64,000 nt of DNA. Source: Solibacillus daqui (GTDB taxonomy: Bacteria > Bacillota > Bacilli > Bacillales_A > Planococcaceae). The notes beneath the pieces are model-generated. The model was not told the DNA's origin, made no database searches, and worked only from the letters and a program-made list of their open reading frames with translations. Both the position numbers and the translations under genes were made by a program. Below, piece after piece: positions 45,543 to 54,679 of the stretch; the first letter of the stretch is position 1; every line of letters starts with the position of its first letter. The stretch is taken from the NCBI RefSeq assembly GCF_028747805.1, contig NZ_CP114887.1:303501-367500 (forward strand), written 5' to 3'.

Positions 45543-45700
45543 ATATGGATTATAGCATTTTTTCGAGGGGCGAAGGAATAGGGAGCGAAACCCTAGCTTC
45601 CGTGCATAACACACAGAGCGGACATTTTGGATGGATAGCTGCATAGTTTTTTCATAATTTTACTCTATACTAGAGGTTGAAGAGAGGTGTATGATCTCCG

Positions 45701-47083
45701 ATGAAGCGAATTTCAACAAAATTAGCCGTCTATTTTTTTCTAACGGTGTTCGTCATGCAATTATTGTTAATGTATTATCTCCATCACAGTATGATTACAT
45801 CAAAGGTAAATGAAGAATATGAACGACTTTTAGCCAATGGCTCTAATCATCGCGATGTTCTTGTTGAGAATTATTCAGAGTCCACGGTGCATCATATTGT
45901 TTTGATGGAAATGGATAGTAACCGACAAGTGATCATTACCGATCGTGATGGTAAGGTCATAAAAAGCTCAGAAAACGATGCTCAAAAATTAAGCAATTTT
46001 ATGCCCGTCTTACCAACAACATTTTTAAAACAGGATACCTTACTCGTTTCAGATTGGAAGAATGCCCCTTACATCATTAGTGTGCATCCGTTTCACATAC
46101 AAACGAATGACGAAAAGGGCTATGTTGTAATGCTTCAAAGCACACGCCCAATCGAACAATTAGTAAATCAACTCAATTTTCATTTTGGTATTGCCGGTAT
46201 CACTAGCGTACTCGTTTTACTGATTGCCTACTTCGTGTTATCCAAAATTTTAACGCGACCATTAATTCGGATGAAAGAAGCTACAGAAAAGATAAACGCT
46301 GGAGACTTTCAAGTAGAGCTACCAAAATTGAAACAGGATGAGCTTGGTGAACTATCACAAGCAATCCAAATGTTAGCTCGTGATTTAGAGCGACTAAAAA
46401 AAGAAAGAAATGAATTTCTTGCTGCTATTGCACATGAATTAAGCACCCCGTTAACCTATTTAATTGGTTATACAAAAGTCGCGATGAGACCTGAAATCCG
46501 AGAAGATGAAAGAAATCAATATTTACGTATTCTAGTTGAGGAGTCTGAGCGTATGAAGGAGCTCGTAAAAAATTTAGTAGATTTAGCGAAAATGGATGAA
46601 AACTCATTTACCATTTCAAAAGAAAATTTTGGAGCAAAGGCATACTTTCAACAGTTAATAAACCTTGTCCATCCTTCGTTTACATTAAAGGATTTAGAAT
46701 TAACATTCATTTGTAATAAGGATGTTCAAATCTACGCAGACCCTTTGCGATTAGAGCAAATTATTTTAAATTTACTAGACAATGCGAAGAAATATTCACC
46801 TTCGTACACACAGGTTACATTGTCTGTTTCAACAGAGCACAATAAAACGATTATTTCTATTACTGATCAAGGCATCGGAATTCCTCCGGTTGAAATCGGC
46901 TATATTTTTGAAAAATTATATCGTGTAGAGAAATCGCGTTCTCGCTCACTCGGTGGATCAGGAATTGGACTAGCCGTAGTAAAAGAATTAGTCGAGGCAC
47001 ATGGAGGTACAATCGATGTGAAAAGTACTTTAGGAAAAGGAAGTACCTTCACAATCACCCTAAAAGGCGAGGTGGCGGAATGA
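45701..47083 (+). CDS. Two-span sensor histidine kinase
   Basis: 460 aa. Spans at about 9-28 and 162-185 enclose an external domain. A HAMP linker (LTRPLIRMKEATEKINAGDFQVELP) follows. Phospho-acceptor is H245 (AIAHELSTPLTYL), with N-box NLLDNAKKYS and G-box GSGIGLAVVKEL. A GAGAGGTG site lies upstream. The stop overlaps the regulator's start in ATGA, so the two are translationally coupled. The target may include the YdhK-type lipoprotein gene downstream. Confidence 0.94.
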   Translation: MKRISTKLAVYFFLTVFVMQLLLMYYLHHSMITSKVNEEYERLLANGSNHRDVLVENYSESTVHHIVLMEMDSNRQVIITDRDGKVIKSSENDAQKLSNFMPVLPTTFLKQDTLLVSDWKNAPYIISVHPFHIQTNDEKGYVVMLQSTRPIEQLVNQLNFHFGIAGITSVLVLLIAYFVLSKILTRPLIRMKEATEKINAGDFQVELPKLKQDELGELSQAIQMLARDLERLKKERNEFLAAIAHELSTPLTYLIGYTKVAMRPEIREDERNQYLRILVEESERMKELVKNLVDLAKMDENSFTISKENFGAKAYFQQLINLVHPSFTLKDLELTFICNKDVQIYADPLRLEQIILNLLDNAKKYSPSYTQVTLSVSTEHNKTIISITDQGIGIPPVEIGYIFEKLYRVEKSRSRSLGGSGIGLAVVKELVEAHGGTIDVKSTLGKGSTFTITLKGEVAE

Positions 47084-47760
47084 CGAAAACAATTTTATTA
47101 GTAGATGATGAACAGCGAATGCTCGATTTAATTGAACTGTTCCTCATGCCAGCTGGATTTAGATGTATAAAAAATATCAATGGACAGGATGCGATTCACA
47201 CTTTACAAAAGGAAAATATCGACCTTGTCATTCTTGATGTGATGATGCCACTAATGGATGGTTGGGAACTGTGCACAAAAATACGGATGTTTTCAAATGT
47301 GCCCATCATGATGCTGACAGCGAGGTCTGAAAAGCTAGACTTGGTGAAGGGGTTAAATACAGGGGCTGATGATTATATAACAAAGCCCTTCGATGAGCAG
47401 GAACTAATAGCAAGAGTGAATGCTTTGTTAAGACGGAGTAATCATGAACATACACCACAAAATATAGTTGTACATGGGAACTTTGAATTAAATAAAGAAA
47501 CGTTTTCGCTTCATTATGAGGCTTGCACGATTCGGCTAACATTGAAGGAATTTCTAATCATTGAAGCGCTTTTATCGCGTCCGCAAAAAACATTTACACG
47601 CGAGGAACTAATGACGATTGCGTGGGAGTTCGATGCGTTCATTGATCAGCGCACGGTCGATTCACATATAAGAAATCTACGCGAAAAATTAAGGACAGCC
47701 GGTTTTCCAATCGAGCAAATCATTAAAACTGTGTGGGGAATTGGTTATAAATGGGTATAG
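47080..47760 (+). CDS. OmpR-type response regulator
   Basis: 226 aa. Receiver domain with DDEQ near residue 10, acceptor D53 (VILDVMMP), T in MLTAR and K in ITKPF; winged-helix C-terminus ending KTVWGIGYKW. Overlaps the kinase gene by four bases. The next plus-strand gene, 160 bases on, encodes a YdhK lipoprotein and is a likely target. Confidence 0.94.
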   Translation: MTKTILLVDDEQRMLDLIELFLMPAGFRCIKNINGQDAIHTLQKENIDLVILDVMMPLMDGWELCTKIRMFSNVPIMMLTARSEKLDLVKGLNTGADDYITKPFDEQELIARVNALLRRSNHEHTPQNIVVHGNFELNKETFSLHYEACTIRLTLKEFLIIEALLSRPQKTFTREELMTIAWEFDAFIDQRTVDSHIRNLREKLRTAGFPIEQIIKTVWGIGYKWV

Positions 47761-47922
47761 ATGGTACCGTACCCTAGTAGCGAATTGGATGAACAAAAAT
47801 TCATCACCTTGTTATTTCTTCTAAATGGATTCCCAAACTAATAATAATGATGTCTGCACAGTATTTGCAAAATTAATGGTTACAATAAAAATAGCCATTA
47901 TAAGATTACGAGGAGGACATTT

Positions 47923-48486
47923 ATGAAGAAGAAACTAACGCTGGGATTCTTGACCATTGCTTTATCATTTACATTAGCCGCATGTGCCGAAGAAAAGAAA
48001 GAGCAGGGTACAGATAATACAGACAATGAACATGCAACTATGGACCATTCAACGATGAATCATTCAAGTGATGGGGAACTACCTGAAGGCTTAGCAGAAG
48101 CTACGAACCCAACTTTCCCTGTCGGCACTACTGCGATGATGCATGCAGATCATATGGATGGTATGAATGGGGTTAAAGCTACTGTGGTGGGCGCTTATGA
48201 TACAACGGTTTATGCAGTTACGTACACGTCTACAACTACTGGAGAACTTGTAAAAAATCATAAATGGGTCATTCACGAAGAGCTTGAAAATCCAGGTGCA
48301 GCCTCTCTTGAACCAGGCACAGAAGTAACGTTACGCGCGGATCATATGGAAGGGATGGACGGTGCAACGGCAGTTATTGACTCCGCCGAAAAAACAACGG
48401 TCTATATGGTTGACTACACTTCATCTAAAGGAGAAAAAGTGACAAATCACAAATGGGTAACAGAAAGCGAGTTAGCGGCTGAATAG
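47923..48486 (+). CDS. ydhK: YdhK-type lipoprotein with two DUF1541 repeats
   Basis: 187 aa. Signal peptide with lipobox LAAC, lipid anchor C21. A His/Met-rich linker (HATMDHSTMNHSS) follows, which suggests metal binding. Two DUF1541 units then appear, each with MHADHMDGMNG- or RADHMEGMDG-type cores and a VTYTST/VDYTSS-KNHKWV finish. In this family such proteins are often linked to copper or other metal stress. Regulated perhaps by the two-component system just upstream. AGGAGG precedes the start. Confidence 0.93.
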   Translation: MKKKLTLGFLTIALSFTLAACAEEKKEQGTDNTDNEHATMDHSTMNHSSDGELPEGLAEATNPTFPVGTTAMMHADHMDGMNGVKATVVGAYDTTVYAVTYTSTTTGELVKNHKWVIHEELENPGAASLEPGTEVTLRADHMEGMDGATAVIDSAEKTTVYMVDYTSSKGEKVTNHKWVTESELAAE

Positions 48487-48607
48487 AGCTACAAACGAAG
48501 GAACGAACAGTGAGTACAGTAGCAACGTGAAAATCATCACAACTCGTTCATGTATCGCATGCGTAAGGAACCGATGAAGGTGAGAAAATAGAATATCAGG
48601 AACCATT

Positions 48608-48656
48608 AAAAATTCAGGCAAATGACGTCGATTGAGACCGTTTGGCTGAATTTTTT
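48608..48656 (+). terminator. Terminator of ydhK
   Basis: AAATTCAGGCAAA and TTTGGCTGAATTT form a 13-bp stem (one G/G mismatch) with a long loop and a T-run. Confidence 0.75.
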
Positions 48657-48793
48657 TATGGGTTGGGGATTGGTGATCCATAAAGGCGTGGCATTGTTTT
48701 GTGCGAAAGGTGTCTTTCTATAAGCACATTTTTATTTTTGAGGGAATAATAGTGGTAAGCTATATGAAACGATGAAGATAAGGGTGTACGGAC

Positions 48794-49699
48794 ATGAATT
48801 TTTATATAGTAATGCAAGGGAAAACATACGAACAGGCAAAGGACGCGAATGTTGTTTGGTGCTCCATTTACGATAATAGCGGGCAGACACCGCATTCTTG
48901 GGAGCGCATGAACGAGGTGAAACAGGGCGATGCCATTTTCCATTGTGTAAAAGGCGAAATTGTCGCAATTAGTATTGCGCAGGAAGATTGCCGTAAAGGT
49001 GAAAATCCGTTCGATGAAGCTAAACACATTGGCAATCTATTCATTTCTGCCTATGAGCCACTTCAAATCCCGATAGCAATTAAAGCAAACTTTGAGCATA
49101 TCCAGCAGCTCTTACCAGTGAAATACTCCCCATTCCAACAAAATGGCGATGGTAACCAAGGCTTCTTATATCCTTGTAATGAAATGCTCGCGATTAAATT
49201 GTTAGAGCTTATTAGTGATGCGAATATTTATGAGGAAAATGAAGAACAGCTAGAATTTGCGATCGGATTAATTGCACAAAAAGAACGCAATACATTAGCG
49301 CCGATTTTAATTGAAACCGAAGCAGAGGCCAAGGTGAAAATTCGCAGGGGTCAGCAAAAATTCAAAAAGCAACTGACTCCTTTATGGGACCATCATTGCG
49401 CGTTATGCGGCATCGAATTACCAGAGCTTTTAAAAGCAAGCCACTCCAAACCGTGGAAAGATTCGACGGATGAAGAACGACTCGATCCGTATAATGGCAT
49501 TTTACTATGCAGCAACCATGATACATTATACGACCGCGGCTATATTGCCTTTGATGGTACTGGAAAAATTCACATTTCACCGGAGCTTGCGAAAGCGGAT
49601 TATAGTAAGTACGGCATTCATGAAAAGATGCGTGTAAACCGTGTGGAGGAGAATAAGAAGTATTTTAAGTGGCATAAGCGGGAGATTTTTAGAGGATGA
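48794..49699 (+). CDS. EVE/PUA-like HNH endonuclease, predicted modification-dependent restriction enzyme
   Basis: 301 aa. Residues 1-95 match the EVE/PUA-like fold found N-terminally in many HNH restriction proteins: FYIVMQGKTYEQAK, the W of PHSWERMNEVKQGDAIFHC and EIVAIS. Residues 195-260 are an HNH_2 nuclease: C202 and C205, H217 in SHSKPW, N234 in PYNG, then C239 and H242 (CSNHD). PUA-superfamily plus HNH fusions cut modified DNA (type IV restriction). That activity is inferred here. A 35-bp stretch of this gene recurs beside a methyltransferase remnant at 59.25 kb. Confidence 0.85.
   Translation: MNFYIVMQGKTYEQAKDANVVWCSIYDNSGQTPHSWERMNEVKQGDAIFHCVKGEIVAISIAQEDCRKGENPFDEAKHIGNLFISAYEPLQIPIAIKANFEHIQQLLPVKYSPFQQNGDGNQGFLYPCNEMLAIKLLELISDANIYEENEEQLEFAIGLIAQKERNTLAPILIETEAEAKVKIRRGQQKFKKQLTPLWDHHCALCGIELPELLKASHSKPWKDSTDEERLDPYNGILLCSNHDTLYDRGYIAFDGTGKIHISPELAKADYSKYGIHEKMRVNRVEENKKYFKWHKREIFRG
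49469..49503 (+). repeat. 35-bp direct repeat, copy 1 (inside the HNH gene)
   Basis: Starts GATGAAGAACGACTCG and ends AATGGCATTTT. It is identical at 34 of 35 positions to 59249-59283 on the same strand. Here it is native HNH coding sequence (TDEERLDPYNGI). Confidence 0.9.
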
Positions 49700-49850
49700 G
49701 GCAGAACGTTTTTCGCCAATCATTATCTATCGCTAAGGAGATCGGAATTAACAAAGCTTCGAATTTATAATTTGTTTATATTTGCGATATAAGGAGTTTA
49801 GAACTGCCTTTCATAATGAAGTATAAGAAAATGAAAGGGAGAGAACAAAT

Positions 49851-50834
49851 ATGAATAAAAAATTAAAATTTGCATCATTGGTAGTATTTAGCTCATTAAC
49901 AATTTTAGCTGCATGTAACGACGAGACAGTAACGGAGAAAACGAATTCAACGGAACCAGTTGAGCAACAAGAGAAACAGGAGCAAACATCACAAGTTGAA
50001 ACGGAAAACCAGCTTACAAAAGGTCAGGAAATGGTTAATCTTTTAGGGAGTACAGATTGGCAAGGAACAAAGGTTTACGATAAAGATAATAATGACTTAA
50101 CAAAGGAAAATGCAAACTTTATTGGTTTGGCGAAGTATGATGCTGAAACAGGTCGCTATGAATTTTTTGATGCAGCGACAAAGGAAACACGAGGAGATGA
50201 AGGGACATTCTTTGTGACAAATGATGGGAAGAAACGAATTTTAATTTCTAATACGAAGCAGTATCAAGCTGTTGTGGAGATGACGGAACTGAGCGAAGAT
50301 ATTTTCACATACAAGCGCATGGGCAAAGATGCAGCTGGCAATGATGTAGAAGTTTATGTTGAACATATTCCGTACGAAGAATCAAAATTAGCATTTACAA
50401 ATCCAGGACAAAATTTAGTGGCAACGACAGGCACGATTTTGACGGACGTAGATGGTGATAAAATTTTAAGTGAAACATTATGGCAAGGAACAAAAGTACT
50501 GGATGAGCAGGGGAATGATGTGACAGAGCAAAATGCGAACTTTATTAGCATCGCTAAATTTGACCTAACAACAAATCAATATGAATTTTTCAATGTTGAA
50601 ACAGGGGAGAGCCGTGGGGACTTTGGTTACTTTGATGTGATTAATAGTAATAAAGTGCGCGCACATGTATCGCTAGGTGAAAAAAAATATGGGGCTGCTC
50701 TTGAGCTGACAGAATTAAACGATAGCAAGTTCACATATAAGCGAATGGGTAAAGATGCAGCAGGCAATGAAGTGACTATTTTTGTTGAGCATGAGCCATA
50801 TAAGGGAGAATTCAATCCAAATTTCAGCTTTTAA
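49851..50834 (+). CDS. Lipoprotein with two DUF4822 domains
   Basis: 327 aa. Signal peptide with lipobox LAAC, anchor C22, then a Glu/Gln-rich linker. Two similar domains of about 130 residues follow. Each begins (D/L)WQGTKV and contains NANFI-(G/S)-AK-D and YEFF, then ends in FTYKRMGKDAAGN and VEH-PY. Internal duplication is therefore clear. The function is unknown. AAAGGGAGAG precedes the start. The kinase/regulator pair downstream may control it or sense with it. Confidence 0.9.
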   Translation: MNKKLKFASLVVFSSLTILAACNDETVTEKTNSTEPVEQQEKQEQTSQVETENQLTKGQEMVNLLGSTDWQGTKVYDKDNNDLTKENANFIGLAKYDAETGRYEFFDAATKETRGDEGTFFVTNDGKKRILISNTKQYQAVVEMTELSEDIFTYKRMGKDAAGNDVEVYVEHIPYEESKLAFTNPGQNLVATTGTILTDVDGDKILSETLWQGTKVLDEQGNDVTEQNANFISIAKFDLTTNQYEFFNVETGESRGDFGYFDVINSNKVRAHVSLGEKKYGAALELTELNDSKFTYKRMGKDAAGNEVTIFVEHEPYKGEFNPNFSF

Positions 50835-50875
50835 CTTTTATTAGCAATTTCTTTTGTACCCTAAGTGAACAGAGG

Positions 50876-50900
50876 CAATTACGCCGAGGCATAAATGATT
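50876..50900 (+). repeat. Remnant of the dispersed structured repeat
   Basis: GGCAATTACGCCGAGGCATAA corresponds to the 3' end hairpin of copies A and B, with one arm decayed. Nothing else of the element remains. Confidence 0.55.
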
Positions 50901-50956
50901 AAATAATAGTTAACTATACAATAGTTTTATATAGAGGTTAGAGAAAGGAGATTACT

Positions 50957-52408
50957 ATGACAATAAAAAATCGATTTCTCATTTCATATATTGGGGGTAT
51001 TTTTATTGCGAGCGTCTCCATTCTTCTAATTTTATGTATTGCTTTTTATGTAACGACAGGATCGATACCGACGCCGAAAACATTGTATCAATCTTTTACG
51101 AAGCAGCGTTCCTTGAGCCCAGAAGAGGAGCTTGCTTATGTGGAGTTACGAAATATAGCGAAAAGTACGCCGGACCAACTAATAGGAGAGGCTATGCTAA
51201 ATAAATTACAACAATTAGAGCAGCTATCTCTTGGTCTCGTGATTCGTAAGGATGAGGACATTTTATATTATTCGGAGGAGCTAGTTGAAAGGTCGCTTAT
51301 TGTGCATTTCCCTGATTTTGATACAAACAATATTGAAACAAAGGGTACCATAGATAATGCAGGGAGAATGTACCGTTACATTAAATATGATTTTTATTAC
51401 AGCGATCAGACTAAAGGTAGTGTTCTTGTATTAAAAAAGGAAAATAGCTTATTAGAATTTCTGACAAGATGGGGATTGCTTATTAGTATGCTCATTTTGT
51501 TCGTTTCAGTTGCAGCTATGCTTTTTTTGAATCATCAAATACGCAAATCAATTATTCAGCCCATTGAAAAATTAGGTCAAACAATGTCCGGTATTCGAAA
51601 TGGGGACATGATGATGAAGACATCTATTTTGCCGGAAAATACTGCAAAAGAAGTGCAGCAGTTGATGGCAAATTTTGAACAAATGCGAGAAGCATTACTT
51701 GCATCGATTGAGGAGCAGCAAAATCTTGAAAATAACCGAAAAGAATTAGTGGCAAGTATTTCACATGATTTAAAAACGCCGATTACCTCTATTATTGGTT
51801 ATGTAGAAGGATTGAGGGAAGGTGTTGCTGAAACACCTGAAAAGCGGGAAAAGTATTTAAAAACAATCCATTCTAAATCACTTGCCTTAAATCATTTAAT
51901 AGAGGAGCTTTTTCTCTATTCAAAGCTTGATGCAGAAGCAGTACAATTCCATTTTGAACGTACTTCATTGCCAGATTTTCTAGCGCATGTTGTAGAGGAG
52001 TTTCAATTATCTAATCGACAGGTACACATTGACTTGCAAGTTTCTGGTAAAGTGTATGTGCAGATTGACCGTATGCATATGAATCGTGCAATTAATAATC
52101 TAATTGAAAATAGTATAAAGTTTCAAAAGGCGACGGGGCCATTAATGATTATTGTTGAAGTAATTGCTGTGTCTCGCTTTGTACAATTAATTGTTAAAGA
52201 TAACGGGCAAGGGATTTCGGAGGAAAAATTGCCCTATGTATTTGATCATTTTTATCGCGGGGAGGAAGCTCGAACATCAGCAACAGGTGGCAGTGGCTTA
52301 GGGCTTGCGATTGTGAAGCAAATTGTTGAAAAGCATAAAGGTCAGGTAAAAGTTCAAAGTACGTTACATGAAGGCACATCTGTAATCATTGTTTTGGAAA
52401 AGGCTTAA
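50957..52408 (+). CDS. Two-span sensor histidine kinase
   Basis: 483 aa. Spans at about 8-33 and 170-192, an external domain between them, a HAMP linker (IIQPIEKLGQTMSGIRNGDMM), phospho-acceptor H270 (VASISHDLKTPITS), and G-boxes DNGQGISEE and GSGLGLAIVKQI. GAAAGGAG precedes the ATG. The regulator gene follows after 15 bases, and a DUF4822 lipoprotein gene lies 122 bases upstream. Confidence 0.94.
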   Translation: MTIKNRFLISYIGGIFIASVSILLILCIAFYVTTGSIPTPKTLYQSFTKQRSLSPEEELAYVELRNIAKSTPDQLIGEAMLNKLQQLEQLSLGLVIRKDEDILYYSEELVERSLIVHFPDFDTNNIETKGTIDNAGRMYRYIKYDFYYSDQTKGSVLVLKKENSLLEFLTRWGLLISMLILFVSVAAMLFLNHQIRKSIIQPIEKLGQTMSGIRNGDMMMKTSILPENTAKEVQQLMANFEQMREALLASIEEQQNLENNRKELVASISHDLKTPITSIIGYVEGLREGVAETPEKREKYLKTIHSKSLALNHLIEELFLYSKLDAEAVQFHFERTSLPDFLAHVVEEFQLSNRQVHIDLQVSGKVYVQIDRMHMNRAINNLIENSIKFQKATGPLMIIVEVIAVSRFVQLIVKDNGQGISEEKLPYVFDHFYRGEEARTSATGGSGLGLAIVKQIVEKHKGQVKVQSTLHEGTSVIIVLEKA

Positions 52409-52423
52409 AGGAAGTGTTGAAAA

Positions 52424-53119
52424 ATGGTAGCATCACGAATTTTAATTATTGAAGATGATCTAAGCATTGCGGAATTGCAGCGAGATTATTTAGAAATTCA
52501 TTCAATAGAAGCGGATATTGTAACAGATGGTTTTGAAGGGATGAATTGTGCAATTAATGAAGCATATGACTTAGTTGTGATAGATCTAATGCTTCCTTCA
52601 ATGAATGGATTTGAAATTTGTCGCCGTATTCGCGAGGTGAAAAATATTCCACTCATGGTTGTGTCAGCAAAAAAGGAAGATGTTGATAAAGTTCGTGCCC
52701 TTGGTTTAGGTGCGGATGATTATATGACAAAACCATTTAGTCCTAGTGAATTGGTTGCACGTGTCCAAGCGCATATAAAACGCTACAAACAGTTAACAGG
52801 CGTAGGGCAAGCAGTAGAGTATATCGAAATGAATAATATTGTTGTAGATAAGGCAGCGCGTAAGGTTTTTGTGCTCGGCAAAGAAATTACATTTACAACT
52901 AAGGAGTTTGATTTACTCGTCTTTTTTATGGAACATCCGAATCGTGTATGGACGAAGGAACAGCTTTTTCGCCAATTATGGTATATGGATGATCTGGATG
53001 GGGATGTATTCACTGTTGTGGTACATGTCGGGCGCATTCGTGACAAATTAAAAAAGGGGAAGTTGTCAGAGCTACCGATTGAAACCATTTGGGGCAGCGG
53101 TTATCGTTTTAACTATTGA
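52424..53119 (+). CDS. OmpR-type response regulator
   Basis: 231 aa. Receiver with E10-D12 acidic pocket, acceptor D54 (VVIDLMLP), S in VVSAK and K in MTKPF; winged-helix C-terminus ending IWGSGYRFNY. A GGAAGTG site precedes the start. Partner of the kinase just upstream. A frameshifted ankyrin lipoprotein gene starts 28 bases past its stop and may belong to the same transcript. Confidence 0.94.
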   Translation: MVASRILIIEDDLSIAELQRDYLEIHSIEADIVTDGFEGMNCAINEAYDLVVIDLMLPSMNGFEICRRIREVKNIPLMVVSAKKEDVDKVRALGLGADDYMTKPFSPSELVARVQAHIKRYKQLTGVGQAVEYIEMNNIVVDKAARKVFVLGKEITFTTKEFDLLVFFMEHPNRVWTKEQLFRQLWYMDDLDGDVFTVVVHVGRIRDKLKKGKLSELPIETIWGSGYRFNY

Positions 53120-53147
53120 AACATTCCTTGTAAAGGGTGATTTAAAT

Positions 53148-53818
53148 TTGAGATTACTTAAAGGATTTATTATTAGCTTTTTATTTATAATAGTAGGCTG
53201 TAATGATGAGGAGGAAAGGGAAATGGCACATCAATCAGGTGAATTGCTTCAAGCGGTTGAAGCGAACAATCTTGAAAAAGTACAGGACATTTTAAAAGAT
53301 TCATCTTATCCAATTAATGAAACGAATAAAAATGATGAAACACCGTTGTTAATTGCTACACATAAAAATTATATTGAAATTGCAAAAGCTCTAATTAATG
53401 CAGGGGCAGATGTTAACCAACAAGACAGGATTCAAGATAGCCCTTATTTATATGCAGGTGCACAAGGTAAAACAGAGATCTTAGCTTATATACTTGAAAA
53501 TGCAACACCCGATCACCAGGTGTACAATCGATATGGTGGCAATGCATTAATCCCAGCTGCTGAAAAGGGCCATTTAGCTAATGTAAAGTTACTTTTAGCG
53601 GATGGAAAAATGGATATCAATCATCAAAATAGCTTTGGCTATACAGCTTTAATTGAAGCAGCGCATTAACAGATGGTTCAAAAGTATATCAGCAAATTGT
53701 ACAGGAGTTGCTAGCTTACAATGCAAACAAAGAGCTTCGTGATGACAATGGTCTGAAAGCATTGGACTATGCTAAAGATAGAGGATACACAGAGATGATT
53801 GAGTTGTTGGAGCAGTAA
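53148..53818 (+). pseudogene. Frameshifted ankyrin-repeat lipoprotein gene
   Basis: A TTG start at 53148 follows AAAGGGTGA. The product has a short signal with lipobox IVGC and then about four ankyrin repeats (for example ETPLLIATHKNYIEIAKALINAGADVN). The frame stops at 53669 in mid-repeat after ALIEAAH. The +1 frame continues TDGSKVYQQIVQELLAYNAN and LKALDYAKDRGYTEMIELLEQ to a stop at 53818, the expected final repeat. One missing base near 53660 restores a single protein of about 223 aa. It is either a real pseudogene or a sequencing slip. Ankyrin lipoproteins in Bacillales act outside the membrane in binding roles. Confidence 0.8.
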
Positions 53819-53901
53819 AACTTTCCTTAGCCCTATTGGTACTTTATTTGAATGTGGCAATTAAGATAACTCTTTTTCGTATATTATTAGTTAACAATTT
53901 A

Positions 53902-53939
53902 GACGCATTGATCTACTAGATCAATGCGTTTTTTTTTAT
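53902..53939 (+). terminator. Terminator after the ankyrin gene
   Basis: GACGCATTGATC and GATCAATGCGTT form a 12-bp stem with a five-base loop and a nine-T run. Confidence 0.93.
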
Positions 53940-53990
53940 TGTGTGTTTTTGCGGTCTTTCTTGAGAAAATATAGGATAATGTTAATTGAT

Positions 53991-54010
53991 AAATTCATAT
54001 GTATGAATTT
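53991..54010. promoter_or_regulatory. Inverted repeat 9-2-9 upstream of the XRE-cupin gene
   Basis: AAATTCATA and TATGAATTT form a perfect inverted repeat with a two-base spacer, 75 bases before the regulator's start. A likely operator, perhaps for autoregulation by the XRE protein. The same half-site occurs in the inverted repeat at 38554. Confidence 0.45.
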
Positions 54011-54084
54011 ATTTCATAACATATTGTATTTTAGTTTGGGATATACTATATTATTCACAATAATGAAATTTAGGGGGTGAAATG

Positions 54085-54645
54085 ATGAATATAGGAATGG
54101 AAATAAAGAAATTGAGAACTGAAAAAGGAATTACGTTGAAAGAGTTAAGTGAAAAAAGCGAATTATCTGTTGGATTTCTATCTCAATTAGAAAGAGGGCT
54201 TACTACCATAGCAGTTGACTCACTTGAAAAACTAGCTGCTATTTTGGAGGTACATTTAACACACTTTTTTGATTATCCACTCAAAAAGAAAGAGTTGGTT
54301 TTAAGAAGTTATGAACAAGAAATAATGGATTCCGTAGAAGGCGGCTTTATTAAGTATAGTTTAAGTTCAAATATGGAAAATAAACAGCTTGTTCCAAGGC
54401 TTATTGAAATTCTTCCTCAAAAGAAGGATGAAGAAATCGTATCCTATACGCATGAGGGGGAAGAGTTCGTTTATGTTTTAGAAGGAATCTTAACCGTTTA
54501 CATCAATGGTATAAGGCATGAAGTATATCCAGGTGATAGTGTTCATATGGACTCAACTATTTCCCACAATTGGGCTAATTATACGAATAAAAACGTAAAG
54601 CTAATAGCGATTAATACGCCTAATTATATGTATAACAGAGGCTGA
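54085..54645 (+). CDS. XRE-cupin transcriptional regulator
   Basis: 186 aa from the ATG at 54085 (GGGGG seven bases upstream). The N-terminal helix-turn-helix runs from 5 to 60 (IKKLRTEKGITLKELSEKSELSVGFLSQLERG). A cupin_2 barrel lies at about 115-180 (EEFVYVLEGILTVYING and PGDSVHMDSTISHNWAN), with the usual histidine positions. Such regulators sense a small ligand, often an amino-acid derivative or amine. It lies 34 bases upstream of a EutH-like transporter and probably controls it. Arginine is mostly AGA here, unlike the CGT/CGC of most of the window. Confidence 0.92.
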   Translation: MNIGMEIKKLRTEKGITLKELSEKSELSVGFLSQLERGLTTIAVDSLEKLAAILEVHLTHFFDYPLKKKELVLRSYEQEIMDSVEGGFIKYSLSSNMENKQLVPRLIEILPQKKDEEIVSYTHEGEEFVYVLEGILTVYINGIRHEVYPGDSVHMDSTISHNWANYTNKNVKLIAINTPNYMYNRG

Positions 54646-54679
54646 TTTAGCAAGGACATTATAGAAAGTGATACTAACA

